Under the pieces are notes generated by a model, which made no database searches, was not told the origin of the DNA, and saw only the letters and a program-made list of their open reading frames with translations. From a virus: a DNA stretch of 62,072 nucleotides. Location: positions 1 to 62,072 of IMG/VR virus record IMGVR_UViG_3300042568_001301; one strand, written 5' to 3'. How positions within the stretch are numbered: position 1 is the first letter of the stretch; the number at the start of each line of letters is the position of its first letter. Shown one piece after another: positions 40,241 through 49,193 of the stretch. Position numbers and translations under genes: made by a program.

Positions 40241-40639
40241 ATGAGCGCATTCTCTGATTACCTTGAAAATAAAGTGTTGGATCATCTGATGAGCCGCACG
40301 ACCTATACGGCTCCGGCCTCCGTTTATTTCTCCCTGTATACTTCCGCCCCATCGGATACGGGGGGTGGTGCGGAAGTCAATGGCGGCGGGTATGCTCGGG
40401 TTGGTGTAACGAATGATGTGGCAAACTGGCCACTGGCTACTGGTGGAGTAAAGAAAAACGCCAACACCATCACTTTCCCCGAAGCCACTGCGGCTTGGGG
40501 GACGGTTGTAGCCATCGGGATTCATGACGCGGCGTCTGGTGGGAATCTTTTATTTTGGACGACGATTACTTCGCGATCCGTGGTGCAGGGCGATATTCCT
40601 CGATTCAATGCCCTGGGCGTCTCGATCAGTTTGAATTAA
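40241..40639 (+). CDS. Small tail-fibre-type protein of a widespread phage family
   Basis: 132 residues. It matches a very common phage protein type: an N-terminal amphipathic helix (MSAFSDYLENKVLDHLM), then SVYFSLYTSAPSDTGGGAEVNGGGYARVGV, ITFPEATAAWGTVVAIGIHDA and a closing strand (FNALGVSISLN). Relatives are encoded beside tail-fibre genes in many siphophages and are thought to be structural. Ends with a strong terminator. Confidence 0.8.
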   Translation: MSAFSDYLENKVLDHLMSRTTYTAPASVYFSLYTSAPSDTGGGAEVNGGGYARVGVTNDVANWPLATGGVKKNANTITFPEATAAWGTVVAIGIHDAASGGNLLFWTTITSRSVVQGDIPRFNALGVSISLN

Positions 40640-40657
40640 AAAAGCTAAAATGATCAG

Positions 40658-40695
40658 GCGCGGGGCATTCGTGAATGCTCCGCGCTTTTATTTTT
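40658..40695 (+). terminator. Intrinsic terminator within tail-fibre region
   Basis: GCGCGGGGCATTC (40658-40670), GT, GAATGCTCCGCGC (40673-40685) with one internal G-T pair, then TTTTATTTTT. It separates the 40241 gene from the large fibre gene at 40707. Confidence 0.85.
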
Positions 40696-40706
40696 AAGTA
40701 AACACC

Positions 40707-43700
40707 ATGGAACTAACTCTACCATCCGCGGCATTTGGGGCATACGGTGTTTTAAAGCTTGCGGATGAGCACTGGGAGAGGTTTATCAACTTGGGCGGCG
40801 GCGCTCCTATTACGCCAAGTTCTTCCCTTCAAATCTTTTTGCAGGGGTGTTCTGGAGAGGTGTATTTCCCTAAAAGCATCATATCCGGGAACTATATTTA
40901 TTCATTGAATGGCTCGGGGCAATTGGTTAGATATGTTTTATCAACCTTGTCGTTGGATAATTCTTTTACGCCTGTCTATGATGTCAAAGACATGCGGGCG
41001 GTTTCTGGTTCTGGTGGCGTGATGCTGCTAAGGGGGGATGGGAGTGTTGATTTTGTAGGAGGGGCGTCTGATCCATTTGCAAATTCGGCGGTAGGCAAGA
41101 TCTCTTCAGGGGCGATTGGCATAGTTTCGAATCGTTACACTTCTCAGGTCGGCGTGCTTAAGTCAGACGGGACTTTAGTTTTTCAGAACGGATATTCGGA
41201 TGTTAAAGTCTCCGGAGCCTCCTATAATTTCGTAGCGATTTCCGACGCAAAGGGGAATAATTATGACAGACGAGGTTTTTTTCATGCGATTACCCAAGGG
41301 GGGGAAGTTTACGGGGCTAGTTATCCTGACGGAACTCTTCGTGAGATATCTTTAAATACTACGCTTTCTGCGGGTGACGACATAGCGACTGCCCAGTTCT
41401 TCTCCTACGGCGATTATTCAATTGTTCTTAAAAACGGGAGAATTTATGATCCCGATTTTAACCCAGACGCTGATTTCGCGGGCTTGTATTCTCAAGTGTG
41501 TTCTGGGAGTGGGTATGTGATTGCGTTAAGGGCAGACGGCGTGGTTGTTTGTAAAGGAGATAGTCCCCCCTCGATTCCTTTTGGCTACAACCACTCTTTT
41601 ATTTCTGTGCGGGATGGATGCTTCACCCGCACTGATGGTTCGCAATTTATCTATTCGGCTGCTAAAGGGCAAAATATCCCGGAAGACTTAAAGATTCCGC
41701 TTTTTGCAAGAAAATCATCTCCTTCAATACGATATGCGGGCTCATTTTATGATTTAGCGGAGGCTGCGGAGGTTTCTTTTGGCCCGGCGGTATCGCCAGG
41801 GTTCCGCCCGCAGGCTTTTGCGGTGGCTTCTAACGTCCCTTCTTCGTCCTTGGTCGCCGGGAATTGGTATCAAATCGCTGTTTCGGGGACTACAAGTTGG
41901 ACAGGCGCTGGCGCTTCAAGTAATTCCGTTGGAACAATATTCAAGGCAACAACGGCGAGGAGCGGGACTGGCACGGCCAATTTATTAAAGTCTGAATTCT
42001 CTGATGTTGGGCAATACGAGTTATTGTCCTCAGACTACTCTTATTCGCTGGAAAATGTGGTCTTGACGATTACCCCGGGCGTGCCGGTAATCGAGAATCC
42101 GACTGCCGCTGGAAAGGTCGGCGTGGCGTTTAGCAAGTCTTTCTTGACAAACGGAACCAACCGCCCTGTGACTTCGTGGAGCGCGGCTGGGCTGCCTGCG
42201 TGGGCGAGCCTTAACTCCTCGACGGGGGTAATCTCGGGCACCCCGCAGGATGCGGGGGATTATCAATTTCAGCTCACGGCCAGCAGCTCTGTGGGTAGCG
42301 ATACCGAGCAGGTAACGATTTCTGTGGCGGTGGGTGCGGCGACCGTTTTGGCGGGTCAGAGCTTCACGGGTAAGGTCGGCGAGGCTTTCTCTGCTCAAGT
42401 GGCAATGGATGATGTGGTGGATCGGCCTGCGACAAGCTGGGCTGCTGGCAGCTTGCCGACCGGGTTGAGCATCAATTCTACTACGGGGGAGATTAGCGGC
42501 ATACCTACCTCAAAGGGGTCGAAGGTCGTCTCCATTTCGGCAAGCGGGCCAGGAGGGAGTTCGCCGCCTGCCAGTGTTTCTTTTGCGATTGCCGAGGGCG
42601 TGCCGATCATTACAGCAGGGCAGGTGCTGCGTGGGTGGGCGGAAGCGGCGTTGGTTAAATCGCCCGCACTCACGGACTCGGCAAATCGCCCCGCGACCTC
42701 TTGGAGCGCCTTGGGGCTGCCTGAGTGGGCGGCGCTGGATGCTGGCACTGGAGTTATTACTGGATCGCCGCAGGAATCGGATATTTATTCGATCGTTGTT
42801 ACCGCTGAAGGTCCTGGCGGACTCGATACCGAGACGGTTCAAATCAAGATCGATCCAGTCTTCGTCGCTAATTTCTCGGGGGAATGTTCTTTGGGGGTAG
42901 CTTGGGATAGTCGGCTGGTGGTAGTATTTTCCAGCGAGGGGACTCTGGATGCTCATTTATCGGAGGGCCCGCAGCTGGTGGTAGTATTTTCCGGCGAGGC
43001 GACTCTGGATGCTCATTTATTTGGCGCGGATTCGGTTTTTGTGGATTTTCAGAGCGCGGGATTTCTGGAGGCCGGGGAGTCTTGGTTATTATATCGGGAT
43101 TTTGAGCCGAGTTTGCAGGGAGTCTCGAGCATGGATGGCAAGTTTATTGCCAGGGATTTGCAGAGGTTTGCATGGGGCGAGTTTGATTTGGCCAAGGATT
43201 TCCGAGGGGAGATTTATTTGCATTGCTATACCACCAGCCATGGTCGCATGACTCCTGCTCCGCTGATAAAGGCGGGGGTGAAATTGTTTAATAGCCGAGT
43301 GGAGTCGGAAGCGTATCGCGAGGTCGAGGGGGCTGAGGGGAGGCCTTTTGATTTGGAATTGCAAGCGGCGGCGGGGGTGTTGAATGGAGTGGTGCCAGTG
43401 ACGCAATCGAGAGTGCGCGCGGTGTATAATATTTGGGCTATGCAAGTCCCGCCGCCCGAGTCGCAGGTTCATTTGAGCATTTACTTGAAGAGGCAGGGCT
43501 CTGACTGCGCGGCTAAGCTGGAGGAGGTTGCTGATTCCGGGTGGCCAGCAGGAAATGCTCGGGAGGTTAAATATGCGGAGTGGGATTTGTGCGGGGATTT
43601 GCCGCCTCGCTGTCAGCCTGCGGCGAGCGGGTGGTCTCCTGCAACGAATGCGGCCCCCTACCCGTTCATGTTCCTTCAAACAAACGCCTCCGCGCCGGGA

Positions 43701-44468
43701 TGCTTGCCTGCCAGCCGATTGGAGCGCGGGAATGGAATTGATTCCGAAGACATCAACTTTGCGCGGGGCGAGATTGAGCAGGAGATTGTTATTGATGAAA
43801 GCCATTGTGTGACTCCTTGGAGCCCGGATCCCGTTACGATTTGCTATGGGGCGGTCTTTACGCAATCCACCTGCGATTGTTGCTCGGAGGAAGCGGGGTG
43901 CGAGACGACGATACGCTCGGCTGTTGGCACTAAGCCGCTCGTGTGGAGCGGGTGGACCCCGAGCGCGGCCACGTATTGCCCGTCGGTATCGGTCAATCAG
44001 TCGCGATATGAATTGAATGGATGCGCGGAAGATCAGTCGCAGACTGTCCCTGGAACTCAAGCCGTTGGGGCGTGGGGGGCGTGGGGGCCGCTGGCGGCTT
44101 CGGTTTGCCAAGGGGTTTCATTCCAGCAATCCAGGGTGGACGCGAGTGGTTGCTCGGCTCCGCAAACTCAATCGGCCACGGGAACAAAGCAGCCTTCATG
44201 GGGAGCTTGGCTGCCATTGCCTTCTGATGTGTGTTCTGGAGAAACCTTCCAGCAAACGCGGCAGGACCAAAATGGTTGCTTGGCACCGCAAACTCAATCG
44301 GCCACAGGAACCAAGGCGTGCCAATGCTCGAATAGCGTCAGCGATGAAACGGTTTATTGCAAGGGGTCAAGATTTACCTGCTGCGGCAATGGGTATGTGC
44401 ATACCAAGCGCGGATGCGTCTATATCGGCCCAGCGGGGTATTGCGGAGATCCAGCTAACCAGAAGTGA
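40707..44468 (+). CDS. Large fibre: RCC1-like, three PIG-type Ig domains, TSP1-like repeats
   Basis: 1253 residues. Residues about 1-340 look like RCC1-type propeller blades (GGVMLLRGDGSVDFVGG; GVLKSDGTLVFQNG; SIVLKNGRIYD; VIALRADGVVVC). Three PIG domains follow at about 455-540, 546-635 and 633-720 (e.g. TSWSAAGLPAWASLNSSTGVI). A 20-residue duplication (DNA 42914-43020) precedes a beta region. The C-terminus (about 1065-1250) is Cys-rich with three TSP1-like repeats (WGAWGPLAASVCQGVSFQQSR; C then QTQSATGTK) and a final CCGNGY...CGDP knot. This mix is unusual in one phage protein and fits a host adhesin. Confidence 0.75.
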   Translation: MELTLPSAAFGAYGVLKLADEHWERFINLGGGAPITPSSSLQIFLQGCSGEVYFPKSIISGNYIYSLNGSGQLVRYVLSTLSLDNSFTPVYDVKDMRAVSGSGGVMLLRGDGSVDFVGGASDPFANSAVGKISSGAIGIVSNRYTSQVGVLKSDGTLVFQNGYSDVKVSGASYNFVAISDAKGNNYDRRGFFHAITQGGEVYGASYPDGTLREISLNTTLSAGDDIATAQFFSYGDYSIVLKNGRIYDPDFNPDADFAGLYSQVCSGSGYVIALRADGVVVCKGDSPPSIPFGYNHSFISVRDGCFTRTDGSQFIYSAAKGQNIPEDLKIPLFARKSSPSIRYAGSFYDLAEAAEVSFGPAVSPGFRPQAFAVASNVPSSSLVAGNWYQIAVSGTTSWTGAGASSNSVGTIFKATTARSGTGTANLLKSEFSDVGQYELLSSDYSYSLENVVLTITPGVPVIENPTAAGKVGVAFSKSFLTNGTNRPVTSWSAAGLPAWASLNSSTGVISGTPQDAGDYQFQLTASSSVGSDTEQVTISVAVGAATVLAGQSFTGKVGEAFSAQVAMDDVVDRPATSWAAGSLPTGLSINSTTGEISGIPTSKGSKVVSISASGPGGSSPPASVSFAIAEGVPIITAGQVLRGWAEAALVKSPALTDSANRPATSWSALGLPEWAALDAGTGVITGSPQESDIYSIVVTAEGPGGLDTETVQIKIDPVFVANFSGECSLGVAWDSRLVVVFSSEGTLDAHLSEGPQLVVVFSGEATLDAHLFGADSVFVDFQSAGFLEAGESWLLYRDFEPSLQGVSSMDGKFIARDLQRFAWGEFDLAKDFRGEIYLHCYTTSHGRMTPAPLIKAGVKLFNSRVESEAYREVEGAEGRPFDLELQAAAGVLNGVVPVTQSRVRAVYNIWAMQVPPPESQVHLSIYLKRQGSDCAAKLEEVADSGWPAGNAREVKYAEWDLCGDLPPRCQPAASGWSPATNAAPYPFMFLQTNASAPGCLPASRLERGNGIDSEDINFARGEIEQEIVIDESHCVTPWSPDPVTICYGAVFTQSTCDCCSEEAGCETTIRSAVGTKPLVWSGWTPSAATYCPSVSVNQSRYELNGCAEDQSQTVPGTQAVGAWGAWGPLAASVCQGVSFQQSRVDASGCSAPQTQSATGTKQPSWGAWLPLPSDVCSGETFQQTRQDQNGCLAPQTQSATGTKACQCSNSVSDETVYCKGSRFTCCGNGYVHTKRGCVYIGPAGYCGDPANQK
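42914..43020. repeat. 60-bp-period tandem duplication in fibre gene
   Basis: A 47-bp block (42914-42960) recurs at 42974-43020 with a few mismatches and an exact 60-bp offset, encoding a duplicated 20-residue strand unit (LVVVFSGEATLDAHL-type). Confidence 0.88.
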
Positions 44469-44470
44469 TT

Positions 44471-44875
44471 ATGGAATCTGAACAAATCGAGAAAATCATG
44501 TATGCGCTGACCGTGAACCGGAAGCCGTCTGCGCGGGCTTTGTGGTTGGCTCGTGGGGCGATAAATAAACTCTTTAAATTCCAGAGATTTTCTTTACTGG
44601 ATTACTGGGAAAAAAGAATCCGCGAGGAGCCCAAGACAGCTCAATGGGCACAAGAGACTTACGAAGAATATTTAGAGGGATTGAATGCGGAATCGCAAGA
44701 GGATCAGCCTCCTAGCGAGCCAGCGTATGTGGCTAAACGGGGTGATATTTGTGCTGCCTGCCAGTGGCGCGAGGAGGGCGGGGTAAATGGCGCGGGGGTC
44801 TGCGCGCAGTGCGGGTGCAATATATGGACAAAAATCCGAATCTCGAAGTCGACCTGTCCTGTGCAGAAATGGTGA
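44471..44875 (+). CDS. Zinc-knuckle protein with helical N-terminus
   Basis: 134 residues: a helical N-terminal part (EKIMYALTVNRKPSARALWLARGAINKLF), then a C-terminal Cys-rich module (CAACQW...VCAQCGCNIWTKIRIS...CPVQKW). The module matches the small Cys-rich family that recurs in phage glycosyltransferase loci and in the next-but-one gene (45619). It probably binds zinc; its function, perhaps tethering the adjacent enzyme, is unknown. Starts 2 nt after the fibre gene. Confidence 0.68.
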   Translation: MESEQIEKIMYALTVNRKPSARALWLARGAINKLFKFQRFSLLDYWEKRIREEPKTAQWAQETYEEYLEGLNAESQEDQPPSEPAYVAKRGDICAACQWREEGGVNGAGVCAQCGCNIWTKIRISKSTCPVQKW

Positions 44876-44878
44876 TTT

Positions 44879-45622
44879 ATGCTTGTTGTTATTCCAGTAT
44901 CGGCTTCGGACAATAAAATTTTGCCAGATTTTTGTGCGGCTGTAAAAAACTTTGCGCCTTATTCGCATGAGGTGTTGTATGTTGCCAGGCCTTCGGATGT
45001 CCCGAACTTGGCGGACGTCTCGGATCGCTTGAAGGGGTGCTTTCGTGAGGAGCGGGCGCATCTTTTTGATGTGGATGGGCCGCGAGGGTGGCCTGTCGGG
45101 CCGAATTTTTATTGGCAGCAGACGATTTTGCATTTGGCTAAAACCGGCAATCAGCAGCCATGGCTTTGGCTGGAGATGGATTGCACTCCGTTGAGGCAGG
45201 GGTGGCTCGATGATTTGGATCAAGAGTATCGCGAGTGCGGCAAGCCGTTCATGGGAATGTTTGGCGAGTCGAGTGTCGTGGGCAAGACGGGGAAGACTAT
45301 GTTGCTCTCAGAGCATCTCGTGGGGGTTGCGATTTATCCGCCGCAAATTTCAAATTACTTGGAAATTCATGACCATGCGGAATTTAATGTGGCTTTTGAT
45401 TATCTCTATCAATACGAGATGATTCCGCGGTCGCATGAGTCCCGACTCATGCAGCATGGATTCCGAACAAGGATGTTTTACGAGCATGAGGGTATAATTA
45501 AGTGCCATGATGCCTCGAACTTGCCAGAGGGAAAGCGGCATGACCAGCCCGTGAAGCCGGGGATCGCGCTGCATCATGGGTGCATAGATGGTTCTTTATC
45601 TAAACTTATTTGCATAAAATGA
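44879..45622 (+). CDS. Glycosyltransferase-like protein (GT-A type)
   Basis: 247 residues. The opening MLVVIPVSASDNKILPDF is the first Rossmann-like strand and helix; an acidic nucleotide-sugar-metal motif is seen as WLWLEMDCTPL (E99, D101). Aromatic and His-rich substrate loops follow (EIHDHAEFNVAFDYL; ALHHGCIDGS). The fold class is fairly clear, the family is not. Located between a zinc-knuckle gene and another zinc-knuckle gene inside the fibre region, so it may modify virion fibres or, after infection, host surface sugars. The TGA overlaps the next ATG. Confidence 0.7.
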   Translation: MLVVIPVSASDNKILPDFCAAVKNFAPYSHEVLYVARPSDVPNLADVSDRLKGCFREERAHLFDVDGPRGWPVGPNFYWQQTILHLAKTGNQQPWLWLEMDCTPLRQGWLDDLDQEYRECGKPFMGMFGESSVVGKTGKTMLLSEHLVGVAIYPPQISNYLEIHDHAEFNVAFDYLYQYEMIPRSHESRLMQHGFRTRMFYEHEGIIKCHDASNLPEGKRHDQPVKPGIALHHGCIDGSLSKLICIK

Positions 45623-45870
45623 ATACAATTAAATTAGTCGGAATGGCCAAAAGTTTCTTCGATAGTGCCGCGAAATTCGCGGCCAGCGGATTCCAGATTA
45701 CGCCGATCGAGATTTTAGAGTCGCGGTTAAAGGCTTGTGAGTCTTGCGAGGATTTGCAGCCGGAAGGCTTCGCTGGCACGGGGCAATGCGGGCTGTGCGG
45801 ATGCTCGATCAAGATGAAGACCAGGATGGCGACTATGGAATGCCCTGCTGGGAAATGGAAATCTGTGTGA
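45619..45870 (+). CDS. Zinc-knuckle protein, short paralogue
   Basis: 83 residues. The C-terminal module CESCEDLQ...CGLCGCSIKMKTRMA...CPAGKW is the same as in the product of 44471. It starts within the stop of the glycosyltransferase gene (ATGA at 45619) and its own stop overlaps the next gene's start (GTGTGA). Two zinc-knuckle/glycosyltransferase pairs in a row imply duplication of a two-gene unit. Zinc binding is predicted from cysteine spacing. Confidence 0.68.
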   Translation: MNTIKLVGMAKSFFDSAAKFAASGFQITPIEILESRLKACESCEDLQPEGFAGTGQCGLCGCSIKMKTRMATMECPAGKWKSV

Positions 45871-47408
45871 AGGTTTATACTTATTATAGTGAAATTAAGT
45901 TTTCCGCTCAATCAGACTTAATTTCCGTTTGGAAGCAAAGCTGGGAGAAGCGGGGGTTCGAGCCGGTTGTGCTGAGTGTCGCGGATGCCAAGCGACACCC
46001 TTATTATAAATGCTTCCAAGAAGTTGTTCGTAGCCAGAGTGAGCAAATGGGCTTTGCGCTGAGTGCTTACGGTGAGGCGTGTTGGATGCGTTGGCTGGCT
46101 TATGCTTCGCTGGGGGAGAGTGGGCTATTTATTGTCTGTGATTATGATGTGATGAATCGGAACTTCCCGGTTCCCGAGAAATTACCGGAGGGCTTGGTTT
46201 TTTGGGATGGGGCGTGCCCGAGCGTGGCCTCAGGGAATTCCGAAGATTTTTTGAGGTTTTGTAAATCAGTAGAATTCATGGATGTAGAGTGTTTTTTGGA
46301 AGCTAATAAAAAACCCATATCTCACTTCCACGATCAAGAGTTTTTATGTTGCCCTCAGTGCGCAGGGTTGAAACATTCACGGATGCGGCCCGCAGAAGTT
46401 GTTTCGTTATATTCCGAGAAAGTGGATGCGCCATTGGTGCATGTGTCTCACAGTTCTATTCCTGGCTTTAACGAGGCGAAGCGTTTAGCAGCTGCTTGCG
46501 AGGTGCTGCAATATGAGGGGGCGGCATGGGGTGGATGTTTGCAGGGCCTCGCGCGGACGGTGATTCGGATGGATCTCCTGGCGAGGCGTCCTGTGCCTAT
46601 TTTTTTACATATCCCGCGATGTGGTGGGACATTTGTCTTGGCGACAATGATGGCCTCTTCAGTTTTTTTAAAACAGAGTGGAGGCGGCGGGGTTATCAAG
46701 CAAATTTTAGTGAATGAGGAGGGGGTTATCTTTAGGGTTATTGCGTCTTGCGAGGATATTGGCTCTGATGCTGATGATAGGCATAAACTCACGGTGGATC
46801 TTAGTGGTTTTTTTGAGATTCTCCCGAAGTTGGAATTTGTATTTTCGGTCGTTATCGAACCAGCGGGGGTTTCTCGATTCGCTGGGGGGCTTTTTCACGA
46901 AATTTGCGATCGCATTCAAAGAAAGCCAATGTTTTTTACCTGCCTCCGCGATCCTTTTGAGCGGGAGGCCTCGAAGTTCGCTTATTTGATAACTAAATTG
47001 AGCGAAGATTCATTCTGCATTGAAGGCGAAGAAGAGCGCGTGGCTAATGCATTAACTGGCATGGAGTTTGAAGAGTATATTCAATCGGACAGGCTTTCGG
47101 ATAGTTGGCTGATCCGGACATTATTGCCGCAGGCGGCGCATATTTGCGAAAATGAAATTGATGAGGCTTGCCAGCTTCTTGCGGATTTTAGGATTTGCGG
47201 GCTCTCGGGCCTTTCGGAGCATTTGGGCAGAGTTTTAAAGGATTGCTATGGCGAGATCGCTGTGCCGCTGGGTTTTGAGATCAACAGCAACAGCTCGGGA
47301 GGGGTCGCGTTTGATAATATCTCTGAAAAAGCTAGGGCGGCGTTTCTTGAAAAAACGAGGCCGGACTACGAGTTGTATTGGCGATTGATAGCTCGGGCTG
47401 AGTGTTGA
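45867..47408 (+). CDS. Glycosyltransferase-sulfotransferase fusion
   Basis: 513 residues counted from GTG 45867 (GTGA overlap; ATG 45855 is the alternative). N-terminal half: glycosyltransferase-like, with opening VKVYTYYSEIKF, an FIVCDYDVM motif (D92, D94) and a Cys-rich loop (FLCCPQCAG). C-terminal half: sulfotransferase-like, with a PAPS-binding loop FLHIPRCGGTF (H248-T255) and a 3'-phosphate motif RDPFERE (R361-R366), the HIPKxGGT...RDPxxR pattern of the family. The fusion would let one protein transfer a sugar and sulphate, for example on fibre or host glycans. It lies between fibre genes, and its stop is in a GTTGAC. Confidence 0.78.
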   Translation: MKVYTYYSEIKFSAQSDLISVWKQSWEKRGFEPVVLSVADAKRHPYYKCFQEVVRSQSEQMGFALSAYGEACWMRWLAYASLGESGLFIVCDYDVMNRNFPVPEKLPEGLVFWDGACPSVASGNSEDFLRFCKSVEFMDVECFLEANKKPISHFHDQEFLCCPQCAGLKHSRMRPAEVVSLYSEKVDAPLVHVSHSSIPGFNEAKRLAAACEVLQYEGAAWGGCLQGLARTVIRMDLLARRPVPIFLHIPRCGGTFVLATMMASSVFLKQSGGGGVIKQILVNEEGVIFRVIASCEDIGSDADDRHKLTVDLSGFFEILPKLEFVFSVVIEPAGVSRFAGGLFHEICDRIQRKPMFFTCLRDPFEREASKFAYLITKLSEDSFCIEGEEERVANALTGMEFEEYIQSDRLSDSWLIRTLLPQAAHICENEIDEACQLLADFRICGLSGLSEHLGRVLKDCYGEIAVPLGFEINSNSSGGVAFDNISEKARAAFLEKTRPDYELYWRLIARAEC

Positions 47409-47409
47409 C
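47404..47409 (+). promoter_or_regulatory. GTTGAC start-associated signal (ATG 47428)
   Basis: 18-nt gap containing GGGAGGTG, a good Shine-Dalgarno; ATG 47428. The start MRLYVDLD aligns with the other two paralogues downstream. Confidence 0.65.
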
Positions 47410-47427
47410 GAATGATGGGAGGTGGGT

Positions 47428-48699
47428 ATGCGACTCTATGTAGATCTTGATACTCTGGTTGTTTCGGATTTCCGAAACTCTGGGGCGGCGGCTGGTTTAT
47501 CGGCAAAAAGGAGTGATCGGTTTTCTGTAGAAGTTCGGTTTGTAAGTCAAGGTGTCATTAAGGAGTTGCCATCAGGGGCTTCCGGGCGGATTACTCTTAA
47601 AAAGACTACAGAATTTTCTAGTTACCCGGTGGCATGGTCTCCGGCGTGGCGCAAGGTGGGGCATGGCTTGGGGGCTTATTATGTTTTCCGCCTTAATCTC
47701 CATACTCAACAGGTTGTGGATCAATTTTTGTCTCTGCAAGGCGAATTGGCTGCCGTGACTTTTGCCATGGAGATTCAATGGGAATACCGCGGAATGCGGA
47801 GATCGAGCCGCGCGGTCACATTTGTGGTGGAAAATGATTATGTGCGCCTTGAAGATCGGGATGAGCCGCCGATCGCTATTTTTGCTGGTCCTCCCATTGT
47901 GGCCTCGGGTCAAAGCTTTGTCGGTAAGGTCGGGGCTTCGTTTTTTGAGAGAATCGTTCTTGGGGAGACTATGGATCGGCCGGTTTCAACATGGTCCGCC
48001 TCGGGGCTTCCAGCCGGGTTGAGTCTTAATGTTGCGCAGGGCATCGTGTCGGGAGACCCTTCAGCGATGGGCAGCTTTACCGCGATGATTTCTGCAAGTG
48101 GCGATGGAGGGGCTGGTGTTGCTCAAGGGGTGGCGTTTTCTATTTTGCCGGGCGTTCCTGGCATTACAAATACAAGCTTTACGGGCAAGGTGGGCGCGGC
48201 ATTTTTAGCTGCGCCGACTGTCAATGATCCCGTTAATCGACCTGTTACTGCATGGAGCGCGACCGGCTTGCCAAGTTGGGCCGGCATTGATGCCACGAGC
48301 GGCGTCATAGCCAGTATAACCCCCGTCGGGTATCCCCTACTCACTCCAGAGCATGTCGCTACCTATGATGTTACATTAAGGGCCTCTGGGCCTGGCGGTG
48401 AGGGCGCTAAGGTTGTTACGATTATAATCGGAGTGGGGGCTCCTAGTATTGATGCAGGGCAAAGTTTTCTTGGCTATGTCGGGCAGCCGTTTACTGTGAC
48501 TCCTGCGATTTATGACGCCCTTGATCGGCCTGCGACTTCGTGGAGCGCGGTGGGATTGCCTGCGGGGCTTTCCATTAATTCTGCAACTGGGCAGATTGCT
48601 GGGACGCCGGAGGTTGCTGGGAGCGTGGACGCTGAATTAACGGCGACGGGACCAGGGGGCAGCAATACTCGTAGTGTTTCCATTTCTATCATGCCTTAA
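47428..48699 (+). CDS. Fibre protein: attachment module plus three PIG-type Ig domains
   Basis: 423 residues. The N-terminal module (1-135) is shared with the two following products: opening MRLYVDLDTLVV...RSDRFSVEVRF, then a core and an acidic end (FVVENDYVRLEDR). It is a likely fibre-attachment or baseplate-like unit. Three PIG domains follow (e.g. ASGLPAGLSLNVAQGIVSG; WSAVGLPAGLSINSATGQI). Start at 47428 from the GTTGAC rule and paralogue alignment. Confidence 0.7.
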   Translation: MRLYVDLDTLVVSDFRNSGAAAGLSAKRSDRFSVEVRFVSQGVIKELPSGASGRITLKKTTEFSSYPVAWSPAWRKVGHGLGAYYVFRLNLHTQQVVDQFLSLQGELAAVTFAMEIQWEYRGMRRSSRAVTFVVENDYVRLEDRDEPPIAIFAGPPIVASGQSFVGKVGASFFERIVLGETMDRPVSTWSASGLPAGLSLNVAQGIVSGDPSAMGSFTAMISASGDGGAGVAQGVAFSILPGVPGITNTSFTGKVGAAFLAAPTVNDPVNRPVTAWSATGLPSWAGIDATSGVIASITPVGYPLLTPEHVATYDVTLRASGPGGEGAKVVTIIIGVGAPSIDAGQSFLGYVGQPFTVTPAIYDALDRPATSWSAVGLPAGLSINSATGQIAGTPEVAGSVDAELTATGPGGSNTRSVSISIMP

Positions 48700-48700
48700 A

Positions 48701-48706
48701 GTTGAC
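48701..48706 (+). promoter_or_regulatory. GTTGAC start-associated signal (ATG 48724)
   Basis: 17-nt gap to ATG 48724; starts 1 nt after the upstream TAA. It selects MRIAINTE rather than an in-frame ATG 9 nt upstream. Confidence 0.65.
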
Positions 48707-48723
48707 GCTCGGGCTTGGGGCGT

Positions 48724-49188
48724 ATGCGGATCGCGATCAATACCGAGACGAGGCAGGTGGTGACTTGGGCGAATGAGCCATTGACTTCCATGGAGTTGAC
48801 TCGCGGCGACAAATTTCCGCTGGAGATCAAGTTTATCGCCGGGGCGGGATATGTGGAGCTTCCGGATGGCGCGGCGGTGAGGGTGGTTTTCAAGCAGATC
48901 GGGCAGTATGGCGGGCAGATTTTAGCGGGAGCAGTGGAGTGGACGAAGGCTGGCGCGGCCTCGAAGGCTGTTTACACCGTGCTGCTCGATATGAATACGA
49001 TCCAACTCAATACGGCGCTCGGCGCGGACACTCCCTCGATCGACTTGGCGGTGGAGATCGAGTGGCGGTATACGCAAGGCGCTGTCGCGGTGCGCCAGAC
49101 GGCGACTCCAGTGCCGGTGACGCTTTCCAATGATTACATTCGCGGTGCCGAGGGGAGTCCTGTCGATGCTGTGGCTTTATTGGCCTGA
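48724..49188 (+). CDS. Fibre attachment module, stand-alone copy 1
   Basis: 154 residues: MRIAINTETRQVVTWANEP, MELTRGDKFPLEIKF, VRVVFKQIG, DMNTIQLNTALG and a closing VTLSNDYIRG. The module is the same as at 47428 and 49194, without Ig domains. It is likely an adaptor or a short fibre stub. The hexamer at 48795 inside it is not followed by a start and is treated as chance. Confidence 0.66.
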   Translation: MRIAINTETRQVVTWANEPLTSMELTRGDKFPLEIKFIAGAGYVELPDGAAVRVVFKQIGQYGGQILAGAVEWTKAGAASKAVYTVLLDMNTIQLNTALGADTPSIDLAVEIEWRYTQGAVAVRQTATPVPVTLSNDYIRGAEGSPVDAVALLA

Positions 49189-49193
49189 TATCT

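Noticed and set aside
42914-43020. Diversity-generating retroelement template/variable repeat
   Set aside because: The repeats are in-frame tandem duplications with few, unbiased mismatches, and no reverse transcriptase gene is present in the window.
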